A DNA stretch of 43,828 nt from CAZTZL01 sp964617625 (lineage in GTDB: Bacteria > Zhuqueibacterota > QNDG01 > DSAB01), in NCBI GenBank assembly GCA_964617625.1, contig CAZTZL010000020.1, positions 1-43,828 of the forward strand. Direction: 5' to 3'. The stretch's first letter is position 1, and the number at the start of each line of letters is the position of its first letter. Shown here one piece after another: positions 15,956-24,222 of the stretch. The translations under genes were made by a program, and so were the position numbers. The notes below the pieces were generated by a model. It did no database searches, had not been told where the DNA came from, and worked only from the letters and a program-made list of their open reading frames with translations.

Positions 15956-16555
15956 ATGAAACAAATTATTGAAAAAGTCAAAGCCATTATCTTTAAACCA
16001 CGTGAAACCTGGAAGACGATAAGCACCGAAGAAACCACTATTTCAGATCTCATGAAAAATTACTTATTGATACTTGCTGCTGCACCGGCAATTGCCTTAC
16101 TTCTTGGCAAGTGGATTATTGGTATTCAAATTCCTTTTGTCGGCGTATACCGGTTTTCTTTTGGAGCTTCCCTGGTTACTTCTGTCCTCTGGTATATTTT
16201 AACAATTGGCGGTATCTGGCTGACCGGAAAGGTGACAAATTATCTGGCCCCTAATTTCGGTTCAACACAAAATGAAGCAAAAGCATTTCAATTGGCTGTT
16301 TACAGCTATACTCCGTTTTTGGCTGTTGGAATTTTAAACATTATTCCGGCATTGAGCGTACTGGTCTTTCTGTCAAGTCTTTACGGTTTGTATCTGCTTT
16401 ACATTGGATTGCCCATTTTAATGAACACACCCAAAGAGAAATCTCTGGCATACACAATAACAATCATCGTAGCGATGATTCTCATTTATATTATCATTCA
16501 AATTGTTACCGGAGCATTTTATAATATTTTCGGACCCACTTTGCCAAAAATTTAA
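15956..16555 (+). CDS. Yip1-family integral membrane protein
   Basis: A 199-residue protein with a short cytoplasmic N-terminus (KVKAIIFKPRETWKTISTEE) and about five hydrophobic segments, the arrangement of bacterial Yip1-domain proteins. The PRETWKTI...E motif is typical of the family. Function in bacteria is unknown; a membrane-organising or transport role is only inferred. GGGAGG stands seven bases before the ATG. It is the second gene after the SH3-parvulin protein. Confidence 0.85.
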   Translation: MKQIIEKVKAIIFKPRETWKTISTEETTISDLMKNYLLILAAAPAIALLLGKWIIGIQIPFVGVYRFSFGASLVTSVLWYILTIGGIWLTGKVTNYLAPNFGSTQNEAKAFQLAVYSYTPFLAVGILNIIPALSVLVFLSSLYGLYLLYIGLPILMNTPKEKSLAYTITIIVAMILIYIIIQIVTGAFYNIFGPTLPKI

Positions 16556-16627
16556 AGTTGATTTTCATCCGGAATAAACCGATCGCTCCTTGTGTAGAAA
16601 ATATATAATGTGAGAGAACAGCACCGA

Positions 16628-18721
16628 ATGGCTGCAGAAAAAGACAGAAAAGAAAAGAAAAATTTTCATGAAGAATTTCAAAATCCTGAAGTTCTTAACA
16701 GGTTCTTTTCGGCAATTCTGAAAAATCCGGATCTTCAGGCTACTCTCGAAACAATCGTTGAGCAGATACAGAATATTTTTCAAGTTTCAGCTATTGAAAT
16801 TCATCTTCTTGAAAAGGAATCGAATATTCTCTTCCTCAAAGCCCATCGGGGATTTTCCCCTCATCTCATCGGGACAGGAACACTGCAAAGCGATGAAGGA
16901 CTGCCGGGGAAAATAATAAAAAGAGGACATCCTCTTTTCCTCTCTGATCTCAGGACTGAAGTGCTCATGAACCAGGAACTCATTACAGAGGAAAAATTCA
17001 CACATTACGGTGGTATCCCGCTCATTCATCAGGGAGAAACCATTGGTGTTCTGGGTTTGTATGCCCATTCCGGGGACTGCTTTACAGAAGAGAATCAAAA
17101 TCTTCTCATCAAACTGGGGGAAATAATCAGCACATCTATTCAGAATGGAAAATTATACGAGAAGGCTTCCGCCAGGGCCAACCGACTGGTTACAATCAGC
17201 CGTGCCATTGCCGTTACAAGACAGTTGAGCAGTTTGAATGATATGTTGCTCGATTTCGCAAAGGTTCTGGTTCAGTCACTTGGATTTGAACAATCCTGGG
17301 TCGGAATATTGGAAAAAAACGGCACCTCTCTTCACGGCAGAGTTGGATTTGGTACTGGAATGAACGAGAAAAAAATTAATACCGAATATTCGATTGACGT
17401 TCATTCGAAAAACCCGGCGGTGATGTCAGTCGTTCAAAAAAAACCAATTGTCTTCAATTTAGTCGAAGATGTAGCAGACCGGCCGATACAGCAATGGTTA
17501 AATGAATTAGATGTACAGAGTTTCGCTTTCATTCCCATTTCGATCAATGAAGAAATTTTCGGAGTAGTCGGCGTTTTCTATATGAGCAACCAATCCATTG
17601 AGGAAGAAGATATCAAAACACTGACAAGCCTGGCGGAACAGACTGCGATTGCGATCGAAAATGCAAAGCTCTATGAGGAAGTCAAGAATTCCGAACAAAG
17701 ATACAGAACGCTCTTCGAAGCGACCGGAACAGGCATTGTCATTCTTGATCACAATCTTCATTTTCGACTGGTCAATCAGGCTTTTGAAAATTTGAGCGGC
17801 TACACTCAGGATGAGCTGATCGGAAAAATGGATTTTACTCAATTTTTTGAGGGTCAGAAAATAACGCGGGAAGATATCGTAAAAAAATTACGTACTTCCC
17901 CGCAAAACTGGGAAACACAATTTTTTGATAAAAGCGGTTCCAAAAAACAGGTCCACATGATCACTGCACAAATTCCCGAATCATCCGATATACTCGTCTC
18001 TCTGATTGATATTACCCATCAGCGTGAACTCGAAAGACAACTGTACAGGAGCGAAGAACTGGCAGCTATTGGAGAATTATCCGCAGGCATTGCTCACGAA
18101 ATTCGCAATCCCCTGGTTGCAATCACAAACTCTGTCAGCCTGTTAATGGATGAGACAGACATTTCTGAAGAAGGGAAGCAATTACTTGAAATCGTCAAAG
18201 AAGAAACCCATCATCTTGCCGCAATCGTAGATGATTTTCTTCAATTTGCAAAACCCAAAAAACCAACATATCATGAAGAAGACATCAACCAGCTGATCAG
18301 GGATGTTATCAAACGATATAAAGACTGGCAGGAGAAAAAGATTCAATGGATCGAGGAGATCGATGAATCCATTCCAAAAATACATGTCGATCGTCATCAA
18401 ATTCAGCAGGTTTTAACAAACCTGATACTCAACAGTATCGATGCTATGGAAGACAACGGGATACTCACTATAAAAACAGAGAAACCGGCTGACAACCGCA
18501 TTAAAATTACTATTATGGACTCCGGAGCAGGAATTGCGCATGATGAGTTATCGAAAATTTTTCAGCCTTTCTATTCGACAAAAGAAAAAGGAACAGGAAT
18601 GGGATTGGCCATCTGCCGAAGAATTATCAATAACCATTATGGAGACATTCTTGTGGACAGTGAGCTTGGAATGGGATCAACATTTACAATTCTCATCCCG
18701 CTCGACTTGAAATCACAATAG
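16628..18721 (+). CDS. Cytoplasmic GAF-GAF-PAS sensor histidine kinase
   Basis: A 697-residue kinase with no membrane segment. Two GAF domains (about 25-165 and 185-335) are followed by PAS (about 345-455), a HisKA dimerisation domain with GIAHEIRNPL (phosphorylated His near 490), and a HATPase domain with LILNSIDAMED, DSGAGI and FYSTKEKGTGMGLAI. It probably senses a soluble ligand or redox state and phosphorylates the sigma-54 activator encoded 26 bp downstream, an NtrB/NtrC-like pair. ATG at 16628 is preferred over an in-frame GTG at 16610 because a TATAAT at 16604-16609 would start transcription after the GTG. No ribosome site is seen. Confidence 0.9.
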   Translation: MAAEKDRKEKKNFHEEFQNPEVLNRFFSAILKNPDLQATLETIVEQIQNIFQVSAIEIHLLEKESNILFLKAHRGFSPHLIGTGTLQSDEGLPGKIIKRGHPLFLSDLRTEVLMNQELITEEKFTHYGGIPLIHQGETIGVLGLYAHSGDCFTEENQNLLIKLGEIISTSIQNGKLYEKASARANRLVTISRAIAVTRQLSSLNDMLLDFAKVLVQSLGFEQSWVGILEKNGTSLHGRVGFGTGMNEKKINTEYSIDVHSKNPAVMSVVQKKPIVFNLVEDVADRPIQQWLNELDVQSFAFIPISINEEIFGVVGVFYMSNQSIEEEDIKTLTSLAEQTAIAIENAKLYEEVKNSEQRYRTLFEATGTGIVILDHNLHFRLVNQAFENLSGYTQDELIGKMDFTQFFEGQKITREDIVKKLRTSPQNWETQFFDKSGSKKQVHMITAQIPESSDILVSLIDITHQRELERQLYRSEELAAIGELSAGIAHEIRNPLVAITNSVSLLMDETDISEEGKQLLEIVKEETHHLAAIVDDFLQFAKPKKPTYHEEDINQLIRDVIKRYKDWQEKKIQWIEEIDESIPKIHVDRHQIQQVLTNLILNSIDAMEDNGILTIKTEKPADNRIKITIMDSGAGIAHDELSKIFQPFYSTKEKGTGMGLAICRRIINNHYGDILVDSELGMGSTFTILIPLDLKSQ

Positions 18722-18747
18722 AAATCTAATAAAAGGGATATAATATT

Positions 18748-20112
18748 ATGGCTGATGTTTTGCTTGTCGATGACGAAAAATCTGTTCGCTCTACTTTGTC
18801 GATTATTCTCCAAAAATCGGGTTATCGTGTCGAAGAAGTGGGCAATGGAAATGATGCAATCGAGAAGATTAAAACCCACTGCTACGATCTTGTCATAACC
18901 GATCTTCGGATGAAACCTGTGGACGGAATGGAAGTGCTCCGAATAGCCAGGGAGATCAATCCCTCGACCGAAGTTGTGGTCATGACAGCATTTGGAACCG
19001 TCGAAACGGGTGTTGAGGCAATGAAACTCGGAGCTTATGATTATATCCAGAAACCTTTCGACAAGGACGAGCTCCTGCTTGTGATCCAGAAAGCAATGGA
19101 AAGAAAAGAATTGCTGACTGAAGTGGAACATCTTCAAAACGAGTTAAAAGAAAAATACAGCTTTGAAAATATTGTAGGCAAATCAAATAAAATGCTCGAT
19201 GTTCTCTCCATGGTAACAAAAGTAGCGCAGACAGACAGCACAGTTCTCATCCAGGGAGAAAGTGGAACAGGAAAAGAACTCATTGCAAAAGCAATCCATC
19301 TCAACAGCAGAAGAAAAAATCGCGCTTTTATTACAATCAATTGTGGTGCTTTACCCGAAAATTTACAGGAAAGCGAACTTTTCGGCCATGTCAGAGGCGC
19401 TTTTACCGGTGCAATAAGGGATAAAAACGGACTTTTTCAGGAAGCCAATGGAGGCACACTGTTCCTGGATGAGATCGGAGAAACTGCCCTTTCAACCCAG
19501 GTTAAGGTGCTTCGCTTTTTACAGGATGGTGAGATCAGAAGAGTGGGAGACAATGAATCTGTATTTGTGAATGTTCGACTGCTGGCGGCAACCAATAAAA
19601 ACCTTAAAAAATCAATCGAAGAATCTACTTTCAGGGAAGATCTGTACTATCGGTTAAATGTTATTCCGATTCATCTCCCCTCACTTCGGCAAAAAAGAGA
19701 TGATATTCCTCTCCTCGTAAACCATTTTCTTAATAAATATATTGAAAAAACAAAGAAAAAAGTCTCTTCCATATCTCCGGAAGCCATGAAAATTCTGACG
19801 GGATACGATTGGCCGGGAAATGTAAGAGAACTGGAAAATATCATTGAGAGAGCCGTTATTCTCACAAATAAAAATGTGATTATGCCCGATGATCTTCCAT
19901 CATCCATTCAGGAAAACCAAAACAGAGCACAGGATACGGAGGAAATACTAGAAGGAAAAACACTGGAAGAACTCGAAAAACACTACATCCTGAAAACACT
20001 GGAAAAACACAGTTGGAACCAGAAGAAGGTCTCGGAAGTACTGAACGTATCCACAACTACTTTATGGAGAAAATTAAAAACTTACGGAATAGAACCGAAG
20101 AAAAAAGAATAA
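18748..20112 (+). CDS. NtrC-family sigma-54-dependent response regulator
   Basis: A 454-residue activator that remodels sigma-54 RNA polymerase. The receiver domain (1-120) has acidic residues in LVDDE and the phospho-acceptor Asp52 in ITDLRM. The AAA+ domain has Walker A GESGTGKE near 169, the sigma-54-contacting GAFTGA loop near 217 and TLFLDEIGE as Walker B. A Fis-type helix-turn-helix closes the protein (NQKKVSEVLNVSTTTLWRKL). All key motifs are intact. GGGATA precedes the ATG. Its kinase is the gene before it, and a candidate sigma-54 promoter lies 370 bp after its stop, in front of another response regulator. Confidence 0.95.
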   Translation: MADVLLVDDEKSVRSTLSIILQKSGYRVEEVGNGNDAIEKIKTHCYDLVITDLRMKPVDGMEVLRIAREINPSTEVVVMTAFGTVETGVEAMKLGAYDYIQKPFDKDELLLVIQKAMERKELLTEVEHLQNELKEKYSFENIVGKSNKMLDVLSMVTKVAQTDSTVLIQGESGTGKELIAKAIHLNSRRKNRAFITINCGALPENLQESELFGHVRGAFTGAIRDKNGLFQEANGGTLFLDEIGETALSTQVKVLRFLQDGEIRRVGDNESVFVNVRLLAATNKNLKKSIEESTFREDLYYRLNVIPIHLPSLRQKRDDIPLLVNHFLNKYIEKTKKKVSSISPEAMKILTGYDWPGNVRELENIIERAVILTNKNVIMPDDLPSSIQENQNRAQDTEEILEGKTLEELEKHYILKTLEKHSWNQKKVSEVLNVSTTTLWRKLKTYGIEPKKKE

Positions 20113-20540
20113 TCCACTCCTCGCTACAAACCAGCTTTTGATTCTCATAAATCGAGAGCAAACAGTTATCCCTGATATTTCGGAATGGTTTGAAAATCAG
20201 TAAAATCCTCATCCCCATTCGGTATATCAAAACACTTACCTTTCGAAAACAGACAATCGTTTGATATAAAACCACAGCCGTCCCCCCACTTAAATAATAT
20301 TTTCTATTCGACTTATCAAATGCTATATCACAATATATTTACTTTCATTCTGGGATCAAATCAATTCCAATATGAAAGCATTCTTCGAATTAGGTAAATA
20401 TTGTTACGATAATTTAATATTTTGAATTCGGCATTATCCTTTATAAATCAATAGTTTAATCGGCCCTATATTCCTCCCCCTTTTTGGCATATTATTTGTT
20501 AAAATAAATAGTGGAAAAATCCAATCATAAGAGGATTCAA
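20113..20540 (+). promoter_or_regulatory. 428-bp regulatory gap before a response-regulator pair
   Basis: No gene is supported here. It contains TATATCAAA (20223-20231) and its exact reverse complement (20260-20268), 28 bp apart, plus TTATCAAA (20313-20320) and TATATCA (20324-20330) as partial copies. A candidate sigma-54 promoter lies at 20485-20499. The repeats may be upstream activator sites, which is inference. Confidence 0.4.
20485..20499 (+). promoter_or_regulatory. Candidate sigma-54 promoter
   Basis: TGGCAT, a 5-bp spacer and TTGT match the -24/-12 consensus TGGCAC-N5-TTGC at 8 of 10 positions with exact GG-to-G spacing. It lies 41 bp before the ATG at 20541 and follows the NtrC-family gene. 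The weak point is T instead of C in the -12 element. Confidence 0.5.
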
Positions 20541-21347
20541 ATGGCAAAGGTCCTCATCGTTGATGATGAGATAAATATTTTAAAGACGCTTTCCATTGGT
20601 TTAAAGCGATATAAATATGATGTGATGGAAGCGTTAAACGGCCACGAAGCATTGGATATTATGCAAAATTCTCCATGCGATTTTGTCGTATCCGATATTC
20701 GAATGGCTCCCATGGATGGATATACTCTGGCTTCCAAGCTTCATATACAGTATCCCAAAGTCAACGTCATCCTGATATCTGCCTACGATTTTGAAGACGA
20801 AAAATTTAAAACAAAAGAAATCATTTGTTATCCAAAACTGATAAAACCCTTTTCTATTTCTGAACTCGTCCAAGCAATCAAGAGGGAAGAGAAAAAAGAG
20901 AATAAGTTTAAAATATTAGTACTTGGACAAAAAGTGGATGAAAAAACTATCTATAAACCCCTGGAAGAAGAGAATTTTTACATTACATTTTATCATTGTG
21001 AGGATGAATTTTGCCAGCATACAAAGACAGGGACCTACAATCTTCTTGTGATCGACGAGACTTGTTTGGAAAGTGACAAATGGAAACTTCTGAATAAAAT
21101 AGATCACTATGCACCTCACAAACCCGTCATCCTTTTAACATCGCAGCAGGGGAAAAATAAATTTATTGAAGCGACAGATCTTGGAATAGCAATTATGAAT
21201 AAAACCCTATTCCAAACTAACTGGGAACAGGCTGTCTCATTTTTTACAAAATATATCACTAAAATGAATCAGCCGGAAGAAGAATATAATTATTCGGGGA
21301 CTGCCTCTGACAATTGCCTGAATATCGAAGAGGTAACTGCATCATAA
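20541..21347 (+). CDS. Response regulator with a second, degenerate receiver-like half
   Basis: A 268-residue protein. The first 120 residues are an intact receiver (KVLIVDDE, phospho-acceptor Asp52 in VSDIRMAPMDG, and the Lys of KLIKPF). After a charged linker, residues ~125-245 look like another receiver fold: KFKILVLGQK as strand 1, YNLLVIDETCL around the expected acceptor position, then PVILLTSQQ. The acidic pair at the start of that half is missing, so it is probably a pseudo-receiver. There is no DNA-binding or enzymatic output domain. AGAGG lies six bases before ATG 20541; an in-frame GTG at 20511 would add ten residues. A receiver-only gene follows closely. Confidence 0.85.
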   Translation: MAKVLIVDDEINILKTLSIGLKRYKYDVMEALNGHEALDIMQNSPCDFVVSDIRMAPMDGYTLASKLHIQYPKVNVILISAYDFEDEKFKTKEIICYPKLIKPFSISELVQAIKREEKKENKFKILVLGQKVDEKTIYKPLEEENFYITFYHCEDEFCQHTKTGTYNLLVIDETCLESDKWKLLNKIDHYAPHKPVILLTSQQGKNKFIEATDLGIAIMNKTLFQTNWEQAVSFFTKYITKMNQPEEEYNYSGTASDNCLNIEEVTAS

Positions 21348-21376
21348 TATCATTCGCCTGAAAAGGAAATATTGCT

Positions 21377-21847
21377 ATGAAGAATAAGCAAGGGGAAAAG
21401 GGGACTTTGGAAATATTCGACTCTAAACTTAAAAGAACTGATCATTTTCAAAATCTTAGAGTGCTCGCTGTCGATGACGAAGAAATCATGGGGTATTTAA
21501 TACAACGCGTGGTTAAAAGTTGGGGATTTAAGGTGGATTGGGTAACCAATTGCGAAGCCGCTCTTAAAAAAATGGATGAAGTAGAATACGATGTTATTCT
21601 GTCAGACTTCAAAATGCCGCAGATGAGCGGTGAGAAATTTTATCATGAGATTGCAAATAAAAAACAGGCTTTGATCAAGCGACTTGTTTTTATAACCGGA
21701 GATACTGTTAATATAAAAACAATTAAATTCTTTAAAAGCATCAACGTTCCCTATTTAACCAAACCCTTTGAAATACAAAAACTCAAGGAAATAATATCCG
21801 AAGTTATTTTTAAGGATCAGTTTGATCCGTATGTAATATCACAATAA
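21377..21847 (+). CDS. Single-domain response regulator
   Basis: A 156-residue CheY-like protein. A 27-residue N-terminal extension leads into a receiver with LAVDDEE, phospho-acceptor Asp77 in ILSDFKMPQMSG, Thr in FITGD and Lys in LTKPFE, all intact. There is no output domain, so it probably acts by binding a partner protein or relaying phosphate. It lies 29 bp after the preceding regulator, and AAAGGAAA precedes its ATG. A bidirectional terminator follows. Confidence 0.88.
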   Translation: MKNKQGEKGTLEIFDSKLKRTDHFQNLRVLAVDDEEIMGYLIQRVVKSWGFKVDWVTNCEAALKKMDEVEYDVILSDFKMPQMSGEKFYHEIANKKQALIKRLVFITGDTVNIKTIKFFKSINVPYLTKPFEIQKLKEIISEVIFKDQFDPYVISQ

Positions 21848-21876
21848 ATTGTAGGTATTCAAATTTTAATAAATAA

Positions 21877-21907
21877 AAAAAGCCGAGAATATCGCTCTCG
21901 GCTTTTT
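21877..21907. terminator. Bidirectional rho-independent terminator
   Basis: A 12-bp perfect stem (AAAAAGCCGAGA at 21877-21888 and its complement at 21896-21907) with a 7-nt loop lies between the converging response-regulator and TPR genes. Confidence 0.93.
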
Positions 21908-21934
21908 ACTTATCAATTCTCTATTAACTAACTT

Positions 21935-22972
21935 TTATTCACCGCGAAGAGATTCCGCCTTGTCAAACGCTTCTTTCCCTTTCACAGTATTCCCTGCTCG
22001 AACATAAGCAACGCCGAGATTGTTCCAGGCATTCGCATTGTCCGGTTTCAATTCGACTGCTTTTTGATAAAAAGGAATCGATTCTTCGAATTTTTCCAGC
22101 TGGAGATAAGCATTGCCAATGTTTAAATAAGATTCAAAATCCTCAGGATCTATCTCCAATACTTTTTGGAAATTTTCGATGGCATCCTCATAATTCTTCT
22201 GCATAAAATTGAGACGTCCAAGATTAAAGACAATATCTTTATTGTTCGGCACCTTGCTCAAAGCAACAAGATAGGTTTCCTTCGCTTTTTCCGATTCACC
22301 AAGGAAATCATAGGAAAATGCCATGCTAATCATCGCGTCAGCATACTCCTTGGAATTCGGATCCGCTGCCTCGACAACCTTTTTTAGGACATCGATGGAT
22401 TTTTCATATTCGGCATTTTTATAATAGAGCGCTCCAAGAATGGTTTTCAGCTTTAAATCCTGGGGAGCAATTTTTATCGCTTCCAAATACGTTTCTACTG
22501 CCAGAGAATCCTTGCCCATTTGGCTGTATGTAATTCCCAGATTTTTATACGCGCTTATGCTATCCGGAATAAGTTTGATGGCGAGAATAAATTTCGCAAC
22601 TGCATCGTCAAGTTTATCCCGTCTGTAACTGGAAACACCGCTGTTGAAAATTTCACGCCAATATCTGTCTTTCAAGGCATTAATATCAAAAGCCCTTACA
22701 TTTGAAATGGCAAGAGAGTTATCAAATGCATCTTTCATTTCATAGTACAACCCTTTTGTTCCATATGCTTTTCCCAAAACAAAATAGGCTTCAGCATCCT
22801 TTGGATTCTGGTCAATGGCAATTTTACACTGTTCAATGGCTTTATCGTAATTGTTTTGTTGCATGTACACCTTTGCTGAAGTGACAGCCGTATTTTGACA
22901 GCCTGTAAAAACCACAAAAACCATTAAAAGAACGGCCGTAATTCCAATAAGCCATAATATTTTTCGTTTCAT
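21935..22972 (-). CDS. Tetratricopeptide-repeat lipoprotein
   Basis: A 345-residue protein starting MKRKILWLIG. AGGAGG lies nine bases before this ATG, while an upstream in-frame ATG (22990) would overlap that site. The signal peptide ends in the lipobox FTGC. Nine or so TPR units follow, for example YDKAIEQCKIAIDQNPKDAEAYFVLGKAY and YEDAIENFQKVLEIDPEDFESYLNIGNAY. TPR proteins scaffold complexes; here it would be periplasmic, anchored to inner or outer membrane. Partner unknown. It has its own strong promoter and terminator. Confidence 0.92.
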   Translation of the reverse strand: MKRKILWLIGITAVLLMVFVVFTGCQNTAVTSAKVYMQQNNYDKAIEQCKIAIDQNPKDAEAYFVLGKAYGTKGLYYEMKDAFDNSLAISNVRAFDINALKDRYWREIFNSGVSSYRRDKLDDAVAKFILAIKLIPDSISAYKNLGITYSQMGKDSLAVETYLEAIKIAPQDLKLKTILGALYYKNAEYEKSIDVLKKVVEAADPNSKEYADAMISMAFSYDFLGESEKAKETYLVALSKVPNNKDIVFNLGRLNFMQKNYEDAIENFQKVLEIDPEDFESYLNIGNAYLQLEKFEESIPFYQKAVELKPDNANAWNNLGVAYVRAGNTVKGKEAFDKAESLRGE

Positions 22973-23023
22973 CCTGATTTTCCTCCTCATACTCTAAGAG
23001 AACTGTAAATTAAATTAACGATT

Positions 23024-23052
23024 AATTTACACTATTAATCGTTTTATGTCAA
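23024..23052 (-). promoter_or_regulatory. Promoter of the TPR lipoprotein gene
   Basis: On the minus strand there is a perfect TTGACA (23052-23047), a 17-bp spacer and TAAATT (23029-23024). Confidence 0.75.
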
Positions 23053-23106
23053 GAATAATTTTCTTCGAAAAGGTTTTTCCCGCCTAAAAAGATAAAAAAA
23101 TAAATC

Positions 23107-24027
23107 TCATTTATATTCGTAAAACGATGATTTTGAGAATACATTCTTCGGCTTTGAAATCTGTACCAATATTCCTGCTATAATAAGGAAGAGCCCAAAA
23201 ATGGATGAAAAATACAACTGCTCTCTTATAATAAACTTTAAAAAGATGAGAGAAATAAACGGACTTAAGTACACAACGTTGCTTACAATCGATGTCGATT
23301 CAGCATATTCCAGCGCTTTCATCCAAAAAATAAAAGTCAGTCCCATTTCGAAAAAACCAATCCATAATGTTCCCACTAAACTCTTCCAGGAAGGCAGAAC
23401 GATCCCCTCTGTCAGGTAAAGAGTGACCGTAATATAGAAAAATCCAAAACAAAAATTTAGTAACAATTTGATTGTGGCCTCTCTTTCATCCTTTAAATTC
23501 AATATCCAATAAAGGGCCCAGACAAACGCGCTGCCCAGAGCCAGGAAAATCCCGGGCCAATGAGCCAGGTTCATATTTCTAACTTGACCTCTCATGACGA
23601 TGATCAGCACTCCGCCAAAACTGATTAAAATACCAAGTAAATGCGTCCACTTTAATTTTTGGCGCAATAGGGGCACAGAAAGCAGAGTCAGTATAACGGG
23701 CCAGGTGTAGTTCAAAGGTTGGGCTTCCCGCCCCGGCAGAAGAGAATAGGATTTAAACAAAATGATATAATAGAGAAACGGGTTAATCAACCCTAAAAAC
23801 ATGGAAGAGACGATTCCCTTCGCCGAAACATTGAAAATTTCTCTTCCCTTTCCCTGAAAAAGAACAGTTAAAAATAGAACAATCAGAGAAAACAAAACCG
23901 AATAGAAAAGCATGGTAAATACATCATTCTGCAGAATGCCAAGCGTGAGTTTAAAAGCAGAAGCGACTGTGGACCAGCATAATGTGGCCATACCGGCATA
24001 GAAAAAACTTTTTTGAGAGCCGGTCAT
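23107..24027 (-). CDS. EamA/DMT-superfamily transporter
   Basis: A 306-residue inner-membrane protein with ten predicted hydrophobic segments in two five-helix EamA repeats. The first starts FFYAGMATLCWSTVASAFKL and the second WPGIFLALGSAFVWALYWIL; the second-half FIFWMKALEYAES resembles the usual EamA helix pattern. Members export metabolites such as amino acids or nucleobases, but the substrate cannot be read from sequence. It stands alone with no visible ribosome site. Confidence 0.88.
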   Translation of the reverse strand: MTGSQKSFFYAGMATLCWSTVASAFKLTLGILQNDVFTMLFYSVLFSLIVLFLTVLFQGKGREIFNVSAKGIVSSMFLGLINPFLYYIILFKSYSLLPGREAQPLNYTWPVILTLLSVPLLRQKLKWTHLLGILISFGGVLIIVMRGQVRNMNLAHWPGIFLALGSAFVWALYWILNLKDEREATIKLLLNFCFGFFYITVTLYLTEGIVLPSWKSLVGTLWIGFFEMGLTFIFWMKALEYAESTSIVSNVVYLSPFISLIFLKFIIREQLYFSSIFGLFLIIAGILVQISKPKNVFSKSSFYEYK

Positions 24028-24134
24028 CAGAGTTTGATTTTAAAGATGTTCGAAAAATAAATCATTACAGCACTTTAATTAAAACCAGCAAAAAAAGCCA
24101 ATTATTATGAAGTCTATATCCGTTAATATACTAC

Positions 24135-24162
24135 ATACTATATACTCAATACTATATACTAA
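24135..24162. repeat. 14-bp tandem duplication, ATACTATATACTMA
   Basis: Two adjacent 14-bp units (24135-24148 and 24149-24162) differ at one base. Flanking sequence is similar (TATACTACATACT to the left, ATACC to the right). It lies in the gap between the EamA and sugar-kinase genes. Confidence 0.6.
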
Positions 24163-24222
24163 ATACCATTTACCAATAACGAATATGGATACCCGATTTT
24201 CGAACAATTGATTGCAATTGAA

